From: Roseibium aggregatum
GTDB lineage: Bacteria > Pseudomonadota > Alphaproteobacteria > Rhizobiales > Stappiaceae
NCBI RefSeq assembly: GCF_014692675.1
Contig: NZ_JABFCZ010000006.1
Location: 124,001 to 188,000, forward strand
DNA: 64,000 bases
Reading direction: 5' to 3'
Shown: one piece after another, positions 52,580-62,257 of the stretch
How the letters are laid out: each line of letters opens with the position of its first letter
Numbering within the stretch: the first letter of the stretch is position 1
Translations under genes and position numbers: made by a program
The notes under the pieces: generated by a model
What the model was told of the DNA's origin: nothing
Databases searched by the model: none
The model's input: only the letters and a program-made list of their open reading frames with translations

Positions 52580-54055
52580 ATGACCGACCTGACCAAACTG
52601 ACCATCGCCGAGGCCCGTGAGGGGCTGAAGAACAAGGACTACACCTCGAGCGAACTGACCGAGGCGTTCCTCACCAACATCGAGGCGGCGAACCCGTCGC
52701 TCAACGCCTATGTGGCGGTGACTGCCGACAAGGCGCGCGAGATGGCGAAAGCCTCTGACGAGAAACTCGCCAAGGGCGAGGGTGGGGCGCTGGAAGGCAT
52801 TCCGCTCGGCATCAAGGACCTGTTCGCCACCAAGGGCGTGCACACCCAGGCCTGCAGCCACATTCTTGACGGCTTCAAGCCGGTCTACGAATCCACCGTG
52901 ACCTCGAACCTTTGGGCCGACGGCGCGGTGATGCTGGGCAAGCTCAACATGGACGAGTTCGCCATGGGCTCGTCCAACGAGACCTCCTATTACGGCAACG
53001 TGGTCAACCCCTGGCGCAAGGAAGGCTCCAACGCGGCCCTGGTGCCGGGCGGCTCTTCCGGCGGTTCGGCGGCGGCCGTTGCCGCACGCCTGTGCATGGG
53101 CGCAACGGCCACCGACACCGGCGGCTCGATCCGCCAGCCGGCCGCCTTGACCGGTACCGTCGGCATCAAGCCGACCTACGGCCGCTGCTCGCGCTGGGGC
53201 ATCGTCGCCTTTGCATCGTCCCTCGACCAGGCCGGACCGATTGCCCACACCGTGCGCGACAGCGCCATCCTCCTGAAGTCCATGGCCTCGGTGGATGCCA
53301 AGGACACCACGTCGGTCGAAATCGACGTGCCGGACTATGAAGCTTCCATCGGCAAGTCGGTAAAGGCCCTGAAGATCGGCATTCCGAAGGAATACCGGGT
53401 CGACGGCATGCCGGCGGAGATCGAGGAGCTGTGGCAGAAAGGCATCCAGTGGCTGAAGGATGCGGGCGCGGAGATCGTCGACATCTCCCTGCCGCACACC
53501 AAATACGCCCTGCCGGCCTATTATATCGTCGCGCCTGCCGAAGCGTCCTCCAACCTCGCCCGCTACGACGGCGTGCGCTACGGCCTGCGCGTGCCGGGCA
53601 AGGACATTGTGGAGATGTATGAAAACACCCGCGCGGAAGGCTTCGGCGCAGAGGTGCAGCGGCGCATCCTGATCGGCACCTACGTGCTGTCGGCCGGCTA
53701 TTACGACGCCTATTACCTGAAGGCGCAGAAGGTGCGCACCCTGATCAAGCGCGACTTCGACCTCGCCTGGGAAAACGGCGTCGACGCCATCCTGACGCCG
53801 ACCACGCCGGACGCGGCTTTCGCGCCGGGCGAGATCACCGATCCGGTGACCATGTACCTGAACGACATCTTCACCGTGACGGTCAACATGGCCGGTCTGC
53901 CGGGCATCTCAATCCCCGCCGGCCTCAACAAGTCCGGCCTGCCGCTCGGCCTCCAGCTCATCGGCAAGCCCTTCGACGAGGCGACCCTGTTCCAGGTGGG
54001 CTCGGTCATCGAGGAGGCTGCCGGGTCGTTCGAAGCGGAGACCTGGTGGAAGTAG
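52580..54055 (+). CDS. gatA: aspartyl/glutamyl-tRNA amidotransferase subunit A
   Basis: A 491-residue amidase that produces ammonia from glutamine for the transamidation. The catalytic Lys-Ser-Ser set is present: the Lys in [10 protein letters not shown] near residue 78, the cis-Ser region in [13 protein letters not shown] near 155-167, and the nucleophilic Ser in [12 protein letters not shown] near 177. Length and order match the family. ATG 52580 lies 66 bases after gatC, so the two form an operon. Confidence 0.98.
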   Translation: MTDLTKLTIAEAREGLKNKDYTSSELTEAFLTNIEAANPSLNAYVAVTADKAREMAKASDEKLAKGEGGALEGIPLGIKDLFATKGVHTQACSHILDGFKPVYESTVTSNLWADGAVMLGKLNMDEFAMGSSNETSYYGNVVNPWRKEGSNAALVPGGSSGGSAAAVAARLCMGATATDTGGSIRQPAALTGTVGIKPTYGRCSRWGIVAFASSLDQAGPIAHTVRDSAILLKSMASVDAKDTTSVEIDVPDYEASIGKSVKALKIGIPKEYRVDGMPAEIEELWQKGIQWLKDAGAEIVDISLPHTKYALPAYYIVAPAEASSNLARYDGVRYGLRVPGKDIVEMYENTRAEGFGAEVQRRILIGTYVLSAGYYDAYYLKAQKVRTLIKRDFDLAWENGVDAILTPTTPDAAFAPGEITDPVTMYLNDIFTVTVNMAGLPGISIPAGLNKSGLPLGLQLIGKPFDEATLFQVGSVIEEAAGSFEAETWWK

Positions 54056-54129
54056 GGGGCTGTATCCGCGCAGTGTCATTTCCGTTTCAGACGGAATGCA
54101 TGCGCCAGGAATATGGCACGATCTCAACA

Positions 54130-54243
54130 ACCTCTCCCATCGGGAGAGGTCGGACCGAAGGTCCGGGTGAGGGGTTGCAAACTCTCCTTACCCTTCAAGC
54201 TTTGTAACCCCTCACCCTAGCCCTCTCCCAATGGGAGAGGGAA
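54130..54243. repeat. intergenic repeat element, type I copy 2
   Basis: Close copy of 23701-23810 and 55414-55526: opening ACCTCTCCCATCGGGAGAGG, a GTCCGGGTGAGGGG block, TTTGTAACCCCTCACCC, and closing CCTCTCCCAATGGGAGAGGG. It lies between gatA and the oxidase-like gene. Confidence 0.85.
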
Positions 54244-54283
54244 CCTTGGAGTAGGTCGTACAGACTGTCAGAAAGGCATGGTA

Positions 54284-55402
54284 ATGACCGACGTTGAAAC
54301 CATCGTCATCGGGGCCGGCGCCGTCGGGCTGGCGATTGCGCGGGCGCTGGCGGTTTCGGGGCGTGAGGTCATGGTGCTGGAGCGGCACGGGCTGATCGGG
54401 TCGGAGACCAGTTCGCGCAATTCCGAGGTCATCCATGCAGGCATATATTACGCCAAGGACAGCCTGAAGGCGCGCTGCTGTGTGCACGGCAAGCACCTGC
54501 TTTATGCCTTTTGTTCCAGCCACGGCGTGGCGCACAAGCGCACAGGCAAGCTGATCGTCGCCACGGATGTGGAGCAGGCGGACAAGCTGGAAGAGATCCG
54601 CCAGCGGGCGGAGGCGAACGGGGTCGATGATCTCGTGCGGCTGACGGCGGACGAGGCGCGGGAGCTGGAGCCTGAACTTGCCTGCGAGGGCGCGCTGCTG
54701 TCGCCGTCGACCGGCATCATCGACAGTCACGGTTACATGCTGGCGCTGCAGGGCGAGCTGGAAGCCCACGGCGGCCAGGTGGTTCTGAACACGGCGGTCG
54801 GGTCTATCGGCCGAACGGCTGACGGCGCATTCTCCGTGACCATAGTGGGTAAAGGGGATGGCGAAGGCGAGGACGGCTACACCATCACCTCCAAGGAGCT
54901 GATCGTCTCCGCGGGCCGTGGCTCACCAGAGCTGATGACCGCCTTTCCGCAAGCCGATCCTCCGAAGGGGTATCTGGCCAAGGGCAGCTATTTCAAGCTC
55001 AACGGCAAGGCACCGTTCTCGCGTCTGATCTATCCGGTGCCGATGACGAAAACCGGCGCACTCGGGGTGCATGTGACCCTCGATCTGCAGGGCCGGGTGC
55101 GCTTCGGTCCGGACATGGAATGGGTCGAAGAGATCGATTACCGGGTCGATCCGGCGCGCGCGGATGTCTTCTACGACGCCATCCGCCAGTATTGGCCGGG
55201 CCTTGAGGACGGCGCGCTGGAGGCCGACTATTCCGGGATCCGGCCGAAGATCCACGGGCCCGGCGAACCCGCGCCGGATTTCCGCATCGACGGTCCGGAG
55301 GCGCATGGCATGGCCGGTCTCGTGGCGCTCTACGGCATCGAGTCGCCGGGGCTGACCTCGTCTCTGGCCATCGGCGAGCTTGTGGCGAAGCGGTTGGGCT
55401 GA
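54284..55402 (+). CDS. FAD-dependent oxidoreductase, L-2-hydroxyglutarate oxidase/dehydrogenase-like
   Basis: A 372-residue DAO-type flavoenzyme. The FAD-binding loop [18 protein letters not shown] is at about residues 9-26, followed by MVLERHG. The segment [14 protein letters not shown] near residue 45 and [11 protein letters not shown] near 85 are typical of L-2-hydroxyglutarate oxidases, which return this metabolite to 2-oxoglutarate. ATG 54284 is preferred over ATG 54278 because GAAAGG is 7 bases upstream. It stands between two copies of the type I repeat. Confidence 0.88.
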   Translation: MTDVETIVIGAGAVGLAIARALAVSGREVMVLERHGLIGSETSSRNSEVIHAGIYYAKDSLKARCCVHGKHLLYAFCSSHGVAHKRTGKLIVATDVEQADKLEEIRQRAEANGVDDLVRLTADEARELEPELACEGALLSPSTGIIDSHGYMLALQGELEAHGGQVVLNTAVGSIGRTADGAFSVTIVGKGDGEGEDGYTITSKELIVSAGRGSPELMTAFPQADPPKGYLAKGSYFKLNGKAPFSRLIYPVPMTKTGALGVHVTLDLQGRVRFGPDMEWVEEIDYRVDPARADVFYDAIRQYWPGLEDGALEADYSGIRPKIHGPGEPAPDFRIDGPEAHGMAGLVALYGIESPGLTSSLAIGELVAKRLG

Positions 55403-55413
55403 GGCCAACAATT

Positions 55414-55526
55414 ACCTCTCCCATTGGGAGAGGTCGGAGCGAAGCTCCGGGTGAGGGGGTTAATCTCTCCGTATCCCACCGGCTTTGTAACCCCTCACCC
55501 TAACCCTCTCCCAATGGGAGAGGGAA
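55414..55526. repeat. intergenic repeat element, type I copy 3
   Basis: Copy of the element also at 23701-23810 and 54130-54243, nearest to the latter: opening ACCTCTCCCATTGGGAGAGG and closing CCCTCTCCCAATGGGAGAGGG. It lies just past the oxidase-like gene. The rest of the 335-base spacer to the glucan gene contains the promoter region and nothing else I can name. Confidence 0.85.
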
Positions 55527-55737
55527 CTATGGCGACCCAGTCCTTTCCCGCTCCCCGCCACAATTCCGCCGCGATGAGCGAGGCTCACTGAGGGGGCAGA
55601 CAATAAAAACCGGCGGTTTCCGCGGCCTCCTCTGTCGCGGGATTGGCCAAGTGTTTTCTTAATGTTGCCGCATAGCTTGCTTTTTATTGCGGAAGTAGTA
55701 TTGCACTGCACCGTCTCTGCAAGCGTGGGGTCTCTAA

Positions 55738-57303
55738 GTGATTGACAGGCGGACGTTTCTTCTCAATGCGTCTCTCGGATTGGGCTGCGCATGCGGCCTT
55801 CCTGTAGCCCTCGTTTCCGGCGCGAATGCCGCCGGTGAGGCAGAGGATTTTTCTTTCGACAGCCTGAAGGCGAAGATGCGGGAGAAGGCGAAGACGCCTT
55901 ATGAGGAGCCCGCAGGCGACCTGCCGGAAAAACTCGCCAACCTGACCTACGATCAGCACCGGGCGATTCGCTTCCGGCCTGACCATGCCCTTTGGAAGGA
56001 TGGCGGGTCGAATTTCGAGTTGCAGGCCTTTCACCCCGGCTGGCTGTTCAAGCATCCGGTGGACCTGCACGAGGTGATCGGCGACCGCTCCTGGCCGCTG
56101 CATTTTACCGGCGCCGATTTCGAATACCGCCCGCCGCTGAAGGCCGAAGAATTCACCGGGCTGGAGCTGCCGGGCATCGCCGGCTTCCGCCTGCATTATC
56201 CGCTGAACCGGCCGGACTACCGGGATGAACTGATCACCTTCCTGGGCGCCAGCTACTTCCGCGCGCTGGGCAAGGACAATCTCTACGGCCTGTCCGCCCG
56301 GGGGCTTGCGGTCGATACCGCGGCGGGGCGCGAGGAGGAGTTTCCGAATTTCACCCGCTTCTATCTGGAGCGCCCGATACCGGGGCAGAACCGGATGCGG
56401 ATCTGGGCGGAGCTGGAAAGCCCGCGGGTGACCGGCGCCTATGCCTTCACCATCACGCCCGGCATCAATACGGAAGTGGATGTGGACGCCAACATCTACC
56501 TGCGCGGCGACGTGGAACGCCTCGGCGTCGCGCCGCTGACCTCCATGTATCTTTACGGCGAAAACGACCGCACGGGCTTCGACGACTACCGGCCCGAAGT
56601 GCACGACAGCGACGGCTTGCTCACCCTGCGCAAGGACGGCGAGCGCCTGTGGCGGCCTTTGCGCAATCCGGAGAACCTGGCGCTCTCCTTCTTCAGCGAG
56701 GACAGCCCCAAGGGCTTCGGCCTGATCCAGCGGGACAGGCATTTCGACAGCTACCAGGACACGGAAGCCCATTACGAGAAGCGGCCGTCGTTGTGGATCG
56801 AACCCATCGGAGACTGGGGCAAGGGCGCGATCATGCTGGCGGAGATCCCGTCCGACAAGGAAATCCACGACAACATCGTGGCCTTCTGGGTGCCTGAGAA
56901 AAAGGCCGAAGCCGGTTCCGAACACCGATTCCGCTACCGGATGCACTGGGGCAGCCAGCCGGAACCGGGCACCGGGCTCGCCCAGGTGCGCACCACGCGC
57001 ACCGGCCAGGGCGGGACGGCGGCCTCGGAACCCGATCCGCGCAAGCGCAAGTTCGCCGTGGAGTTTGCCGGCGGGCCGCTCGTCAAGCTGGGCAGCGAGG
57101 CGAAGCTGGAGGCGGATCTCAGGGTGAACAATGCCACATTGATGGCACATCAGCTTGCAACTCTGGATAACGGCGTGTGGCGGCAGATCTTCGACGTCAA
57201 GCAGGACGACAGCGGCAATCCGGTGGAACTGGCGCTGACGTTGAAGCACGACGGCAAGGCTGTAACGGAAACCTGGCTGTACCAGTGGACCAAGACGGCT
57301 TGA
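55738..57303 (+). CDS. opgG: glucan biosynthesis protein G/D, Tat-exported
   Basis: A 521-residue periplasmic protein for synthesis of osmoregulated periplasmic glucans. The leader MIDRRTFLLNASLGLG has a twin-arginine form, as in OpgD. Family motifs are YDQHRAIRFRPDHALW, FHPGWLFKHPVDLHEV, FLGASYFRALGK and LTSMYLYGENDR. The start is GTG 55738. OpgH follows after one small gene, as one operon. The Tat signal makes OpgD an equally good name; the symbol follows the usual pairing with opgH. Confidence 0.93.
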   Translation: MIDRRTFLLNASLGLGCACGLPVALVSGANAAGEAEDFSFDSLKAKMREKAKTPYEEPAGDLPEKLANLTYDQHRAIRFRPDHALWKDGGSNFELQAFHPGWLFKHPVDLHEVIGDRSWPLHFTGADFEYRPPLKAEEFTGLELPGIAGFRLHYPLNRPDYRDELITFLGASYFRALGKDNLYGLSARGLAVDTAAGREEEFPNFTRFYLERPIPGQNRMRIWAELESPRVTGAYAFTITPGINTEVDVDANIYLRGDVERLGVAPLTSMYLYGENDRTGFDDYRPEVHDSDGLLTLRKDGERLWRPLRNPENLALSFFSEDSPKGFGLIQRDRHFDSYQDTEAHYEKRPSLWIEPIGDWGKGAIMLAEIPSDKEIHDNIVAFWVPEKKAEAGSEHRFRYRMHWGSQPEPGTGLAQVRTTRTGQGGTAASEPDPRKRKFAVEFAGGPLVKLGSEAKLEADLRVNNATLMAHQLATLDNGVWRQIFDVKQDDSGNPVELALTLKHDGKAVTETWLYQWTKTA

Positions 57304-57385
57304 GGCCGGCCTGAACGCCGCCGCGGATGCGCGCCGCCCCGGAACTTTCCGATCCGGCAGGCGTTCAAGCAGGGGAGCAATGGAT

Positions 57386-57703
57386 ATGACCGACGCCAGA
57401 CTGCATCTTAATGACATTCGAAACCGGCTGGACCGGCCGGACCTGGACGACGCAGACCTGATCGCCTGCCTGGAGGCAGCGGCGGCGCAACTTGGCCTCG
57501 ACACCAGTGTCGAAGGCCTGCTTGCCCGGCCGGGCGACGACGCGGATCTGCGTCTTGCCGTTTCCTGTCTGGCGCTGCCCCAGCCGCGCCACCCGATAGC
57601 CATGCCTGAACACGAGCTCGTCCCGGAAAAAGCCGGCCGCGCCGCGTTTGCCTTCTGGAAGAAGCGTCCGGCCCTGCTTCCGCTTCCCTTGAGAAAACGC
57701 TGA
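57386..57703 (+). CDS. small protein of unknown function within the glucan operon
   Basis: A 105-residue protein (MTDARLHLNDIRNRLDRPDL onward) with an acidic helical N-terminus and a basic C-terminus (FWKKRPALLPLPLRKR). It sits between opgG and opgH, 82 bases after the first and ending 1 base before the ATG of the second. ATG 57386 is chosen because GGGGAG lies 8 bases upstream. No family is recognised. It could be a glucan-synthase regulatory or chaperone-like subunit; this is inference from position. Confidence 0.7.
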   Translation: MTDARLHLNDIRNRLDRPDLDDADLIACLEAAAAQLGLDTSVEGLLARPGDDADLRLAVSCLALPQPRHPIAMPEHELVPEKAGRAAFAFWKKRPALLPLPLRKR

Positions 57704-57704
57704 C

Positions 57705-59477
57705 ATGGCCCGGACATCGGTCCTGAATTTGCCGGAAAACAATCGGAATCGGTTCGGAGTTTCGGTCAGGCGGATCGGGGCGTTTCTGCTGGCGGCCGGT
57801 CTTACTGTCGGAGCGGCCTCCATGTTCGGCACCGTCGCCCAGGCGGACGGGTTCGACTGGGTCGACGTGGTCCGGATTTTCCTGATCGCCGTTTCCGGCT
57901 TCTGGCTCGCCTGGGGTGCCTGTACCGCCCTCCTGGGCGTGTTGTTCGACCCGCCGCCCATGCCCCGAAACGATGACGGGCCATGGTCGAAGACGGCGGT
58001 TCTGATCCCCGTCTATAACGAAAACACATCAGCCGTTTTCGCGCGTATCGAGGCCATGTTCCGCTCGCTGGAGCGCACCGGATACCTGTCCTTGTTCGAT
58101 TTTCACGTGCTGTCGGACACGACCAATGCGGCAATCGCCGAGGCCGAACGGCTAGCCTGGCAGCGCAGTCTCCTCCGCCTGCAGGCGGGCGGGCGGCTCT
58201 ACTATCGCCACCGGGAAAAGAACACGGGCCGCAAGGCGGGCAATATCGCCGATTTCATCCGCACCTCGGGCGGCGCCTACGACTTCATGCTGGTGCTCGA
58301 CGCCGACAGCCTGATGGATGGCGAAACGATCGTGGAAATGGTCCGCCGGATGGAGGCCGCCCCGGGTCTGGGGCTGCTGCAGACCCTGCCGCAGATGATC
58401 GGTCTGACGAGCCTGTTCGGCCGCATGCTGCAGTTCTCCGCCGGCTTCTTTTCGCCCGTCTTTACCCGCGGCGTGGCCGCGCTCCAGGGGGCCGAAGGCC
58501 CGTTCTGGGGCCACAATGCGCTGATCCGCATGCGCGCCTTTGCCCAGTCCTGCGGTATGGCCGCGCTTGAGGGCAAACCGCCTTTCGGCGGGCATATCCT
58601 CAGCCACGACACCATCGAGGCGGCGCTTCTCGCCCGCGACGGCTGGCAGGTGCGGGTCGATCCGGACCTGCAGGGTTCGTTCGAGGAGGGACCGGCGAAC
58701 CTGATCGACTATGCCAAGCGCGACCGGCGCTGGTGCCAGGGCAACCTGCAGCACACGCGGGTGCTCGGCGCGCCGCGGCTCAAGGCCTGGAGCCGGATCG
58801 CCATCGTCCAGGGGGTTTTTGCCTATCTGTCCTCGCCGGTGTGGCTCCTGTTCCTGGTGGCAAGTCTTGCGGCTCCCCTGTTTGCGCCCAAGCCGGTCTA
58901 TTTCGACGGCCGGTCGCTGTTTCCCGTCTTTCCCCATCCCGAAACCACGGTGGCGCTGGCGCTTCTCTTCGGTGTCGGCGCACTGCTGATCCTGCCCAAG
59001 GCGATGCTGCTTGTCCGCGCGCTTCTCAAAGGCGAGGCCCGCCGCTACGGCGGCGCATTCCGCCTCGTTGCCAGCGTCGTGCTGGAGCTTTTGATGACCT
59101 CGGTGCTGGCGCCGGTGCACATGATGTTCCAGAGCCGGTCCGTGTTCCAGGTCCTGACCGGCGGCGACTCCGGCTGGCCCGCAGCCGACCGCGACGACGG
59201 CTCGCTGCCCTTCATCGCCTGCCTCAGGGCCACGTGGTGGATGGCGCTCGCCGGCGCCGCCGCCCTCATCTTCGCCTGGGAAATGACGCCGGACCTGTTC
59301 TGGTGGCTCGCCCCGGTCTCCGTGCCCCTCGTTCTGGCACCGGGTCTGCTTTACGTCACCGCGCTGCCGGCGATCGGCCGGCTGAGCCGCAAGGCCGGAC
59401 TGCTGCTGACACCTTACGAGGTGGAGCGGGTGCGGCTGATCCGGGACATGCGGCTGGCGATGGAGAGCGGGGCCTAG
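57705..59477 (+). CDS. opgH: glucan biosynthesis glucosyltransferase H
   Basis: A 590-residue inner-membrane glycosyltransferase (GT2) that makes the glucan backbone from UDP-glucose. After two N-terminal helices the catalytic core shows VLIPVYNENTSAVFARIE (about 95-112), FMLVLDADSLMDGET with the metal Asp pair, HILSHDTIEA, and KRDRRWCQGNLQH as the QxxRW-type acceptor motif. Further helices follow (about 360-520). Length is that of the alphaproteobacterial form, shorter than the E. coli protein. It lies in the opgG operon. Confidence 0.95.
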   Translation: MARTSVLNLPENNRNRFGVSVRRIGAFLLAAGLTVGAASMFGTVAQADGFDWVDVVRIFLIAVSGFWLAWGACTALLGVLFDPPPMPRNDDGPWSKTAVLIPVYNENTSAVFARIEAMFRSLERTGYLSLFDFHVLSDTTNAAIAEAERLAWQRSLLRLQAGGRLYYRHREKNTGRKAGNIADFIRTSGGAYDFMLVLDADSLMDGETIVEMVRRMEAAPGLGLLQTLPQMIGLTSLFGRMLQFSAGFFSPVFTRGVAALQGAEGPFWGHNALIRMRAFAQSCGMAALEGKPPFGGHILSHDTIEAALLARDGWQVRVDPDLQGSFEEGPANLIDYAKRDRRWCQGNLQHTRVLGAPRLKAWSRIAIVQGVFAYLSSPVWLLFLVASLAAPLFAPKPVYFDGRSLFPVFPHPETTVALALLFGVGALLILPKAMLLVRALLKGEARRYGGAFRLVASVVLELLMTSVLAPVHMMFQSRSVFQVLTGGDSGWPAADRDDGSLPFIACLRATWWMALAGAAALIFAWEMTPDLFWWLAPVSVPLVLAPGLLYVTALPAIGRLSRKAGLLLTPYEVERVRLIRDMRLAMESGA

Positions 59478-59532
59478 AGCGGAAGCGGACGAGCGCTTTC
59501 TCCTGTTCGGAGTTCTCGCTTATATTAGCTTA

Positions 59533-59856
59533 ATGAGTGAAGCGGTCAGTCTGACTTACTACCGGGCTCGATGGCCTGAAGAAGAAGTTCCGGAGGGACA
59601 ACCGGAATGGTTCTTTTACGAGGTCGATAAAGCCGGAGACGCGGTGACCAGAATGGTAGAAGTGTTTCCAGGCGGGAAGATTACGCGCAACAGTGTCGAG
59701 ATCGATCAGCCCCAAGATGGCCGTCATTTTGACTCGCTTTTAGACAGCTCGCTCGACGATGATTTCTACGGCGAGCATCTTCAGGCAATTAGCCGGGAAG
59801 AATTCGAGGCGCTGTACGCCAAAGGTGTCGACACACCGTTCTGGTTTCCGAGGTGA
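59533..59856 (+). CDS. DUF6881-like small protein
   Basis: A 107-residue acidic protein (MSEAVSLTYYRARWPEEEVP) with EWFFYEVDKAGDAVTRMVEV, FPGGKITRNSVE and a final ISREEFEALYAKG. This resembles the DUF6881 family, small cytoplasmic proteins sometimes encoded beside toxins as immunity partners; no toxin is next to it here. ATG 59533 follows a TTAGCTTA stretch without a strong ribosome site. Confidence 0.65.
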   Translation: MSEAVSLTYYRARWPEEEVPEGQPEWFFYEVDKAGDAVTRMVEVFPGGKITRNSVEIDQPQDGRHFDSLLDSSLDDDFYGEHLQAISREEFEALYAKGVDTPFWFPR

Positions 59857-59882
59857 ATATCGCCTTCGCCTTCCCCACAGAG

Positions 59883-60055
59883 CGTCATTCCAGACAAGCG
59901 CAGCAAAGCTGCGTGCTGATCTGGAAACCAGATATCAGCCGCGCCGCAGGCGCGTCCTGCTCCCGATTGAAAGCGGTGCTCGCTCACGCTCGCTCTGTCA
60001 GCTGGATTCCGGATCTCGAGATGGCGCTGGCGCGCCACACGGTCCGGAATGACGT
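59883..60055. repeat. intergenic palindromic element
   Basis: Ends GCGTCATTCCAGACAAGCGC and GTCCGGAATGACG form an imperfect inverted repeat; inner parts include AGCAAAGCTGCG and CGCGCCGCAGGCGCG palindromes. It looks like a dispersed repeat, filling most of the 269-base spacer between two small genes. Confidence 0.6.
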
Positions 60056-60125
60056 TGGAAATGGCTGCGGCCCTCTTCGGGCCCATCCCGCCGCCGGGTC
60101 TCCCCAGCGGCGGTCGTTTTCCCGA

Positions 60126-60470
60126 TCACCGGTTGTCGGGCTGCGCGCGGACGCGTTGGAGCCCTAAGCGGGTGATCAGGTAGGGGCCTCCGGCCCTGGA
60201 GGCGATGTAGCGGCGGCGTTTAAGTTTCTTGAACAGCACCAGCGGGCAGCCGGGCCAGGACCAGCCGTCGCGGGTGATGGTCCGGGTGTCGGTGATGCGG
60301 CCATGGTCGTCCTTTTCCACGACGATGCGGCCGCCTTGAGCGAGCAGGTGCAGGACCCGCTGCTCGGGCTTTGAAATAATCCATTGATTTTGGGTCTTCG
60401 TGTCATGCGCCAGTCGGCGCACCTCAGCGATCACGCGCCGCAGCCAGTCGCGTGCGGCGGTGTTGTTCAC
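60126..60470 (-). CDS. yjhX: YjhX/UPF0386 family protein with N-terminal extension
   Basis: A 114-residue protein. Residues about 30-114 match the UPF0386 (YjhX) family: [60 protein letters not shown] and a VRAQPDNR end. In E. coli YjhX is a toxin paired with the acetyltransferase YjhQ; no such partner is in view here. The first 28 residues ([20 protein letters not shown]) are an unusual addition. The start is GTG 60470; a start nearer the core is possible but no ATG occurs there. A GCCCGGTC hairpin lies just upstream. Confidence 0.75.
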   Translation of the reverse strand: MNNTAARDWLRRVIAEVRRLAHDTKTQNQWIISKPEQRVLHLLAQGGRIVVEKDDHGRITDTRTITRDGWSWPGCPLVLFKKLKRRRYIASRAGGPYLITRLGLQRVRAQPDNR

Positions 60471-60776
60471 TGATGCCCGGTCGGGGAGACCGGGCCTTAA
60501 CGGGCCTCTCGGCGTCCGTACATGAAGTCTCCATCAAAACGTTCGCCGCTGATCTAGGAAGCCGGTGAGGGCGGTGCAACCCCTGCGCCGCCGCAGTGCT
60601 GGTTTTGGGGGGCGTTGTTCTCTATAAAAATCAGGCGGATGACGTTTGGAAGGATGCAACCGGGTCCCGGACGCGGGTATGAGGGACCTGGTAAACCGGC
60701 AAGTGGGCGCGCGCGCTGCGGCTCGTCAATGCCCGCCTCCAATCCCGCTAACTCATGACCTTCGGGGAAAACGCCC
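60471..60776. other. spacer with hairpin upstream of PPK2
   Basis: GCCCGGTC and GACCGGGC near 60477-60497 form a short hairpin. The rest should hold the promoters of the divergent YjhX-like gene and PPK2. No gene or repeat is evident. Confidence 0.4.
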
Positions 60777-61616
60777 ATGTCCTATCGCGACCAACTGATC
60801 ATCAAGCCGGGAAGCAAGGTAAAGCTCGCCGATATCGACCCGGACTATCACGACAAGGACCTGAACAAGGCGCGATCCAATCCGGAACTGCAGCTGATCC
60901 TCGACGATCTCTCGCGGATGCAGGAGGAGCTCTACGCGGAAAAAAAGCACGCGCTTCTTATCGTGCTGCAGGGGATCGATTCCGCCGGCAAGGACGGCAT
61001 CTGCTGGCACGTGATCACCGGCATGAACCCGCAAGGGTGCACGGTCTCCAGCTTCAAGCAGCCGTCTGCGGAGGAGCTTGCCCACGATTTCCTGTGGCGG
61101 GTGCACGCCAAAGCGCCGGGGCGGGGGCATGTGGCCGTTTTCAACCGCTCCCACTATGAAGACGTGCTGATCGTCCGGGTTCACGACCTGGTGCCGAAGA
61201 AGGTATGGTCGCGCCGCTACGAGGCGATCAACATGTTCGAGGAGCTTTTGGCCAACAACGGCGTCCATATCATCAAGTTCTTCCTCTATATCTCCAAGGA
61301 GGAACAGCTGGAACGCTTCGCCAAGCGGCTGGAGGACAAGGACCGGCAGTGGAAGATCAGCATGTCGGACTATGCGGAGCGCGAGCACTGGGACGCCTAT
61401 ACCGAGGCCTACGAGGACATGCTCTCCAAATGCTCCACCAGCCACGCGCCCTGGTACGTGATCCCGTCCAACCGCAAATGGTTCCGCAACCTGGCGGCGG
61501 CCTCCATCATCCGCGACACCCTGCGCGACATGCACATCAAGGCCCCGCCGCCCACCGTCGACATCGAAACCATCCGAAAGCGGTATCACGCGGCGGTGGC
61601 GGAGCAGAAGGGGTAG
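60777..61616 (+). CDS. ppk2: polyphosphate kinase 2
   Basis: A 279-residue PPK2-type kinase that transfers phosphate between polyphosphate and nucleotides in the cytoplasm. Walker A is LQGIDSAGKDG (about residues 64-74) and the lid/Walker B part is AVFNRSHYEDVLIVRVH (about 121-137). PPK2 markers FLYISKEEQLERFAKRLED and WYVIPSNRKWFRNLA are present. The single-domain length fits class I or III; the nucleotide preference cannot be settled from motifs alone. Start ATG 60777. Confidence 0.95.
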   Translation: MSYRDQLIIKPGSKVKLADIDPDYHDKDLNKARSNPELQLILDDLSRMQEELYAEKKHALLIVLQGIDSAGKDGICWHVITGMNPQGCTVSSFKQPSAEELAHDFLWRVHAKAPGRGHVAVFNRSHYEDVLIVRVHDLVPKKVWSRRYEAINMFEELLANNGVHIIKFFLYISKEEQLERFAKRLEDKDRQWKISMSDYAEREHWDAYTEAYEDMLSKCSTSHAPWYVIPSNRKWFRNLAAASIIRDTLRDMHIKAPPPTVDIETIRKRYHAAVAEQKG

Positions 61617-61659
61617 GTCGGGGGAGGAGGTGCAGGGCCTTACCCCCTGCACAGCCGTC

Positions 61660-61812
61660 ACCCCGGCCTTGAGCCGGGGCCTACTCGTTTCCAGAGCCAT
61701 TCCGCAGCAATGTCGGGCCCGTGACAGCGACGGAATTTTTTCAAATATGCATTGCCGCGAGGAGAAGAGAGTAGGTCCCGGATCTTCGCTTCGCTGCGTC
61801 CGGGATGACAGC
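61660..61812. repeat. intergenic palindromic element
   Basis: Starts GTCACCCCGGCCTTGAGCCG and ends CTGCGTCCGGGATGACAG, an imperfect inverted arrangement with CCGGATCTTCGCTTCGCTGC in the right part. It looks like a dispersed intergenic element; the middle has a T-rich tract. Confidence 0.55.
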
Positions 61813-61902
61813 CAGGGGAATGTACGGCCACAATAAATGCCGAAAGTCAGAAGGAGCCTTTGCCAGTCCCTGTTTCCCGGAGGAGGGCTATCGAACGGGA
61901 CG

Positions 61903-62178
61903 TCACAAATGTCTTCTTATCCATTCCAGGATCAGCAATGCGATCGGTATCCACATGAGGGCGAACGCAAACCAAAATCCGATCATCGATAGCGGATAGA
62001 GAAGTTCACCGAAGTCCGCACCTCCAAAATAACACGGGTGCGAATCTGCTGCGTTTATCTCGCATCCGTTCGCAGCTGCGAGCAATATTATGCAGTAGCC
62101 GATGCCACAAAGGTACAAGGGCAGGAATACAAACAAGGTACGCAGCAATTTCGAAGCATCGCGTTTGTTTTGCTGCAT
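61903..62178 (-). CDS. small membrane protein, unknown function
   Basis: A 91-residue protein with two membrane helices (about 14-36 and 62-84) and two Cys in the intervening loop (GCEINAADSHPCYF), which may form a disulfide outside. The sequence is less GC-rich than its surroundings. No family is recognised. It probably starts at ATG 62178. Confidence 0.55.
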   Translation of the reverse strand: MQQNKRDASKLLRTLFVFLPLYLCGIGYCIILLAAANGCEINAADSHPCYFGGADFGELLYPLSMIGFWFAFALMWIPIALLILEWIRRHL

Positions 62179-62257
62179 GGAGTTCCCTCGGTCACGGACT
62201 TAACGAATAACGGCACCGTGGTGCTCCGGTCGGCGTGTGGAAAGTCTGTTTGTGGTC

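Noticed and set aside
55684..57717. 677-codon frame antisense to opgG
   Set aside because: Antisense to a well-recognised family gene, with no domain of its own.
61660..61902. A small RNA or tRNA in the repeat after ppk2
   Set aside because: No cloverleaf pattern; the palindromic ends fit a dispersed repeat.
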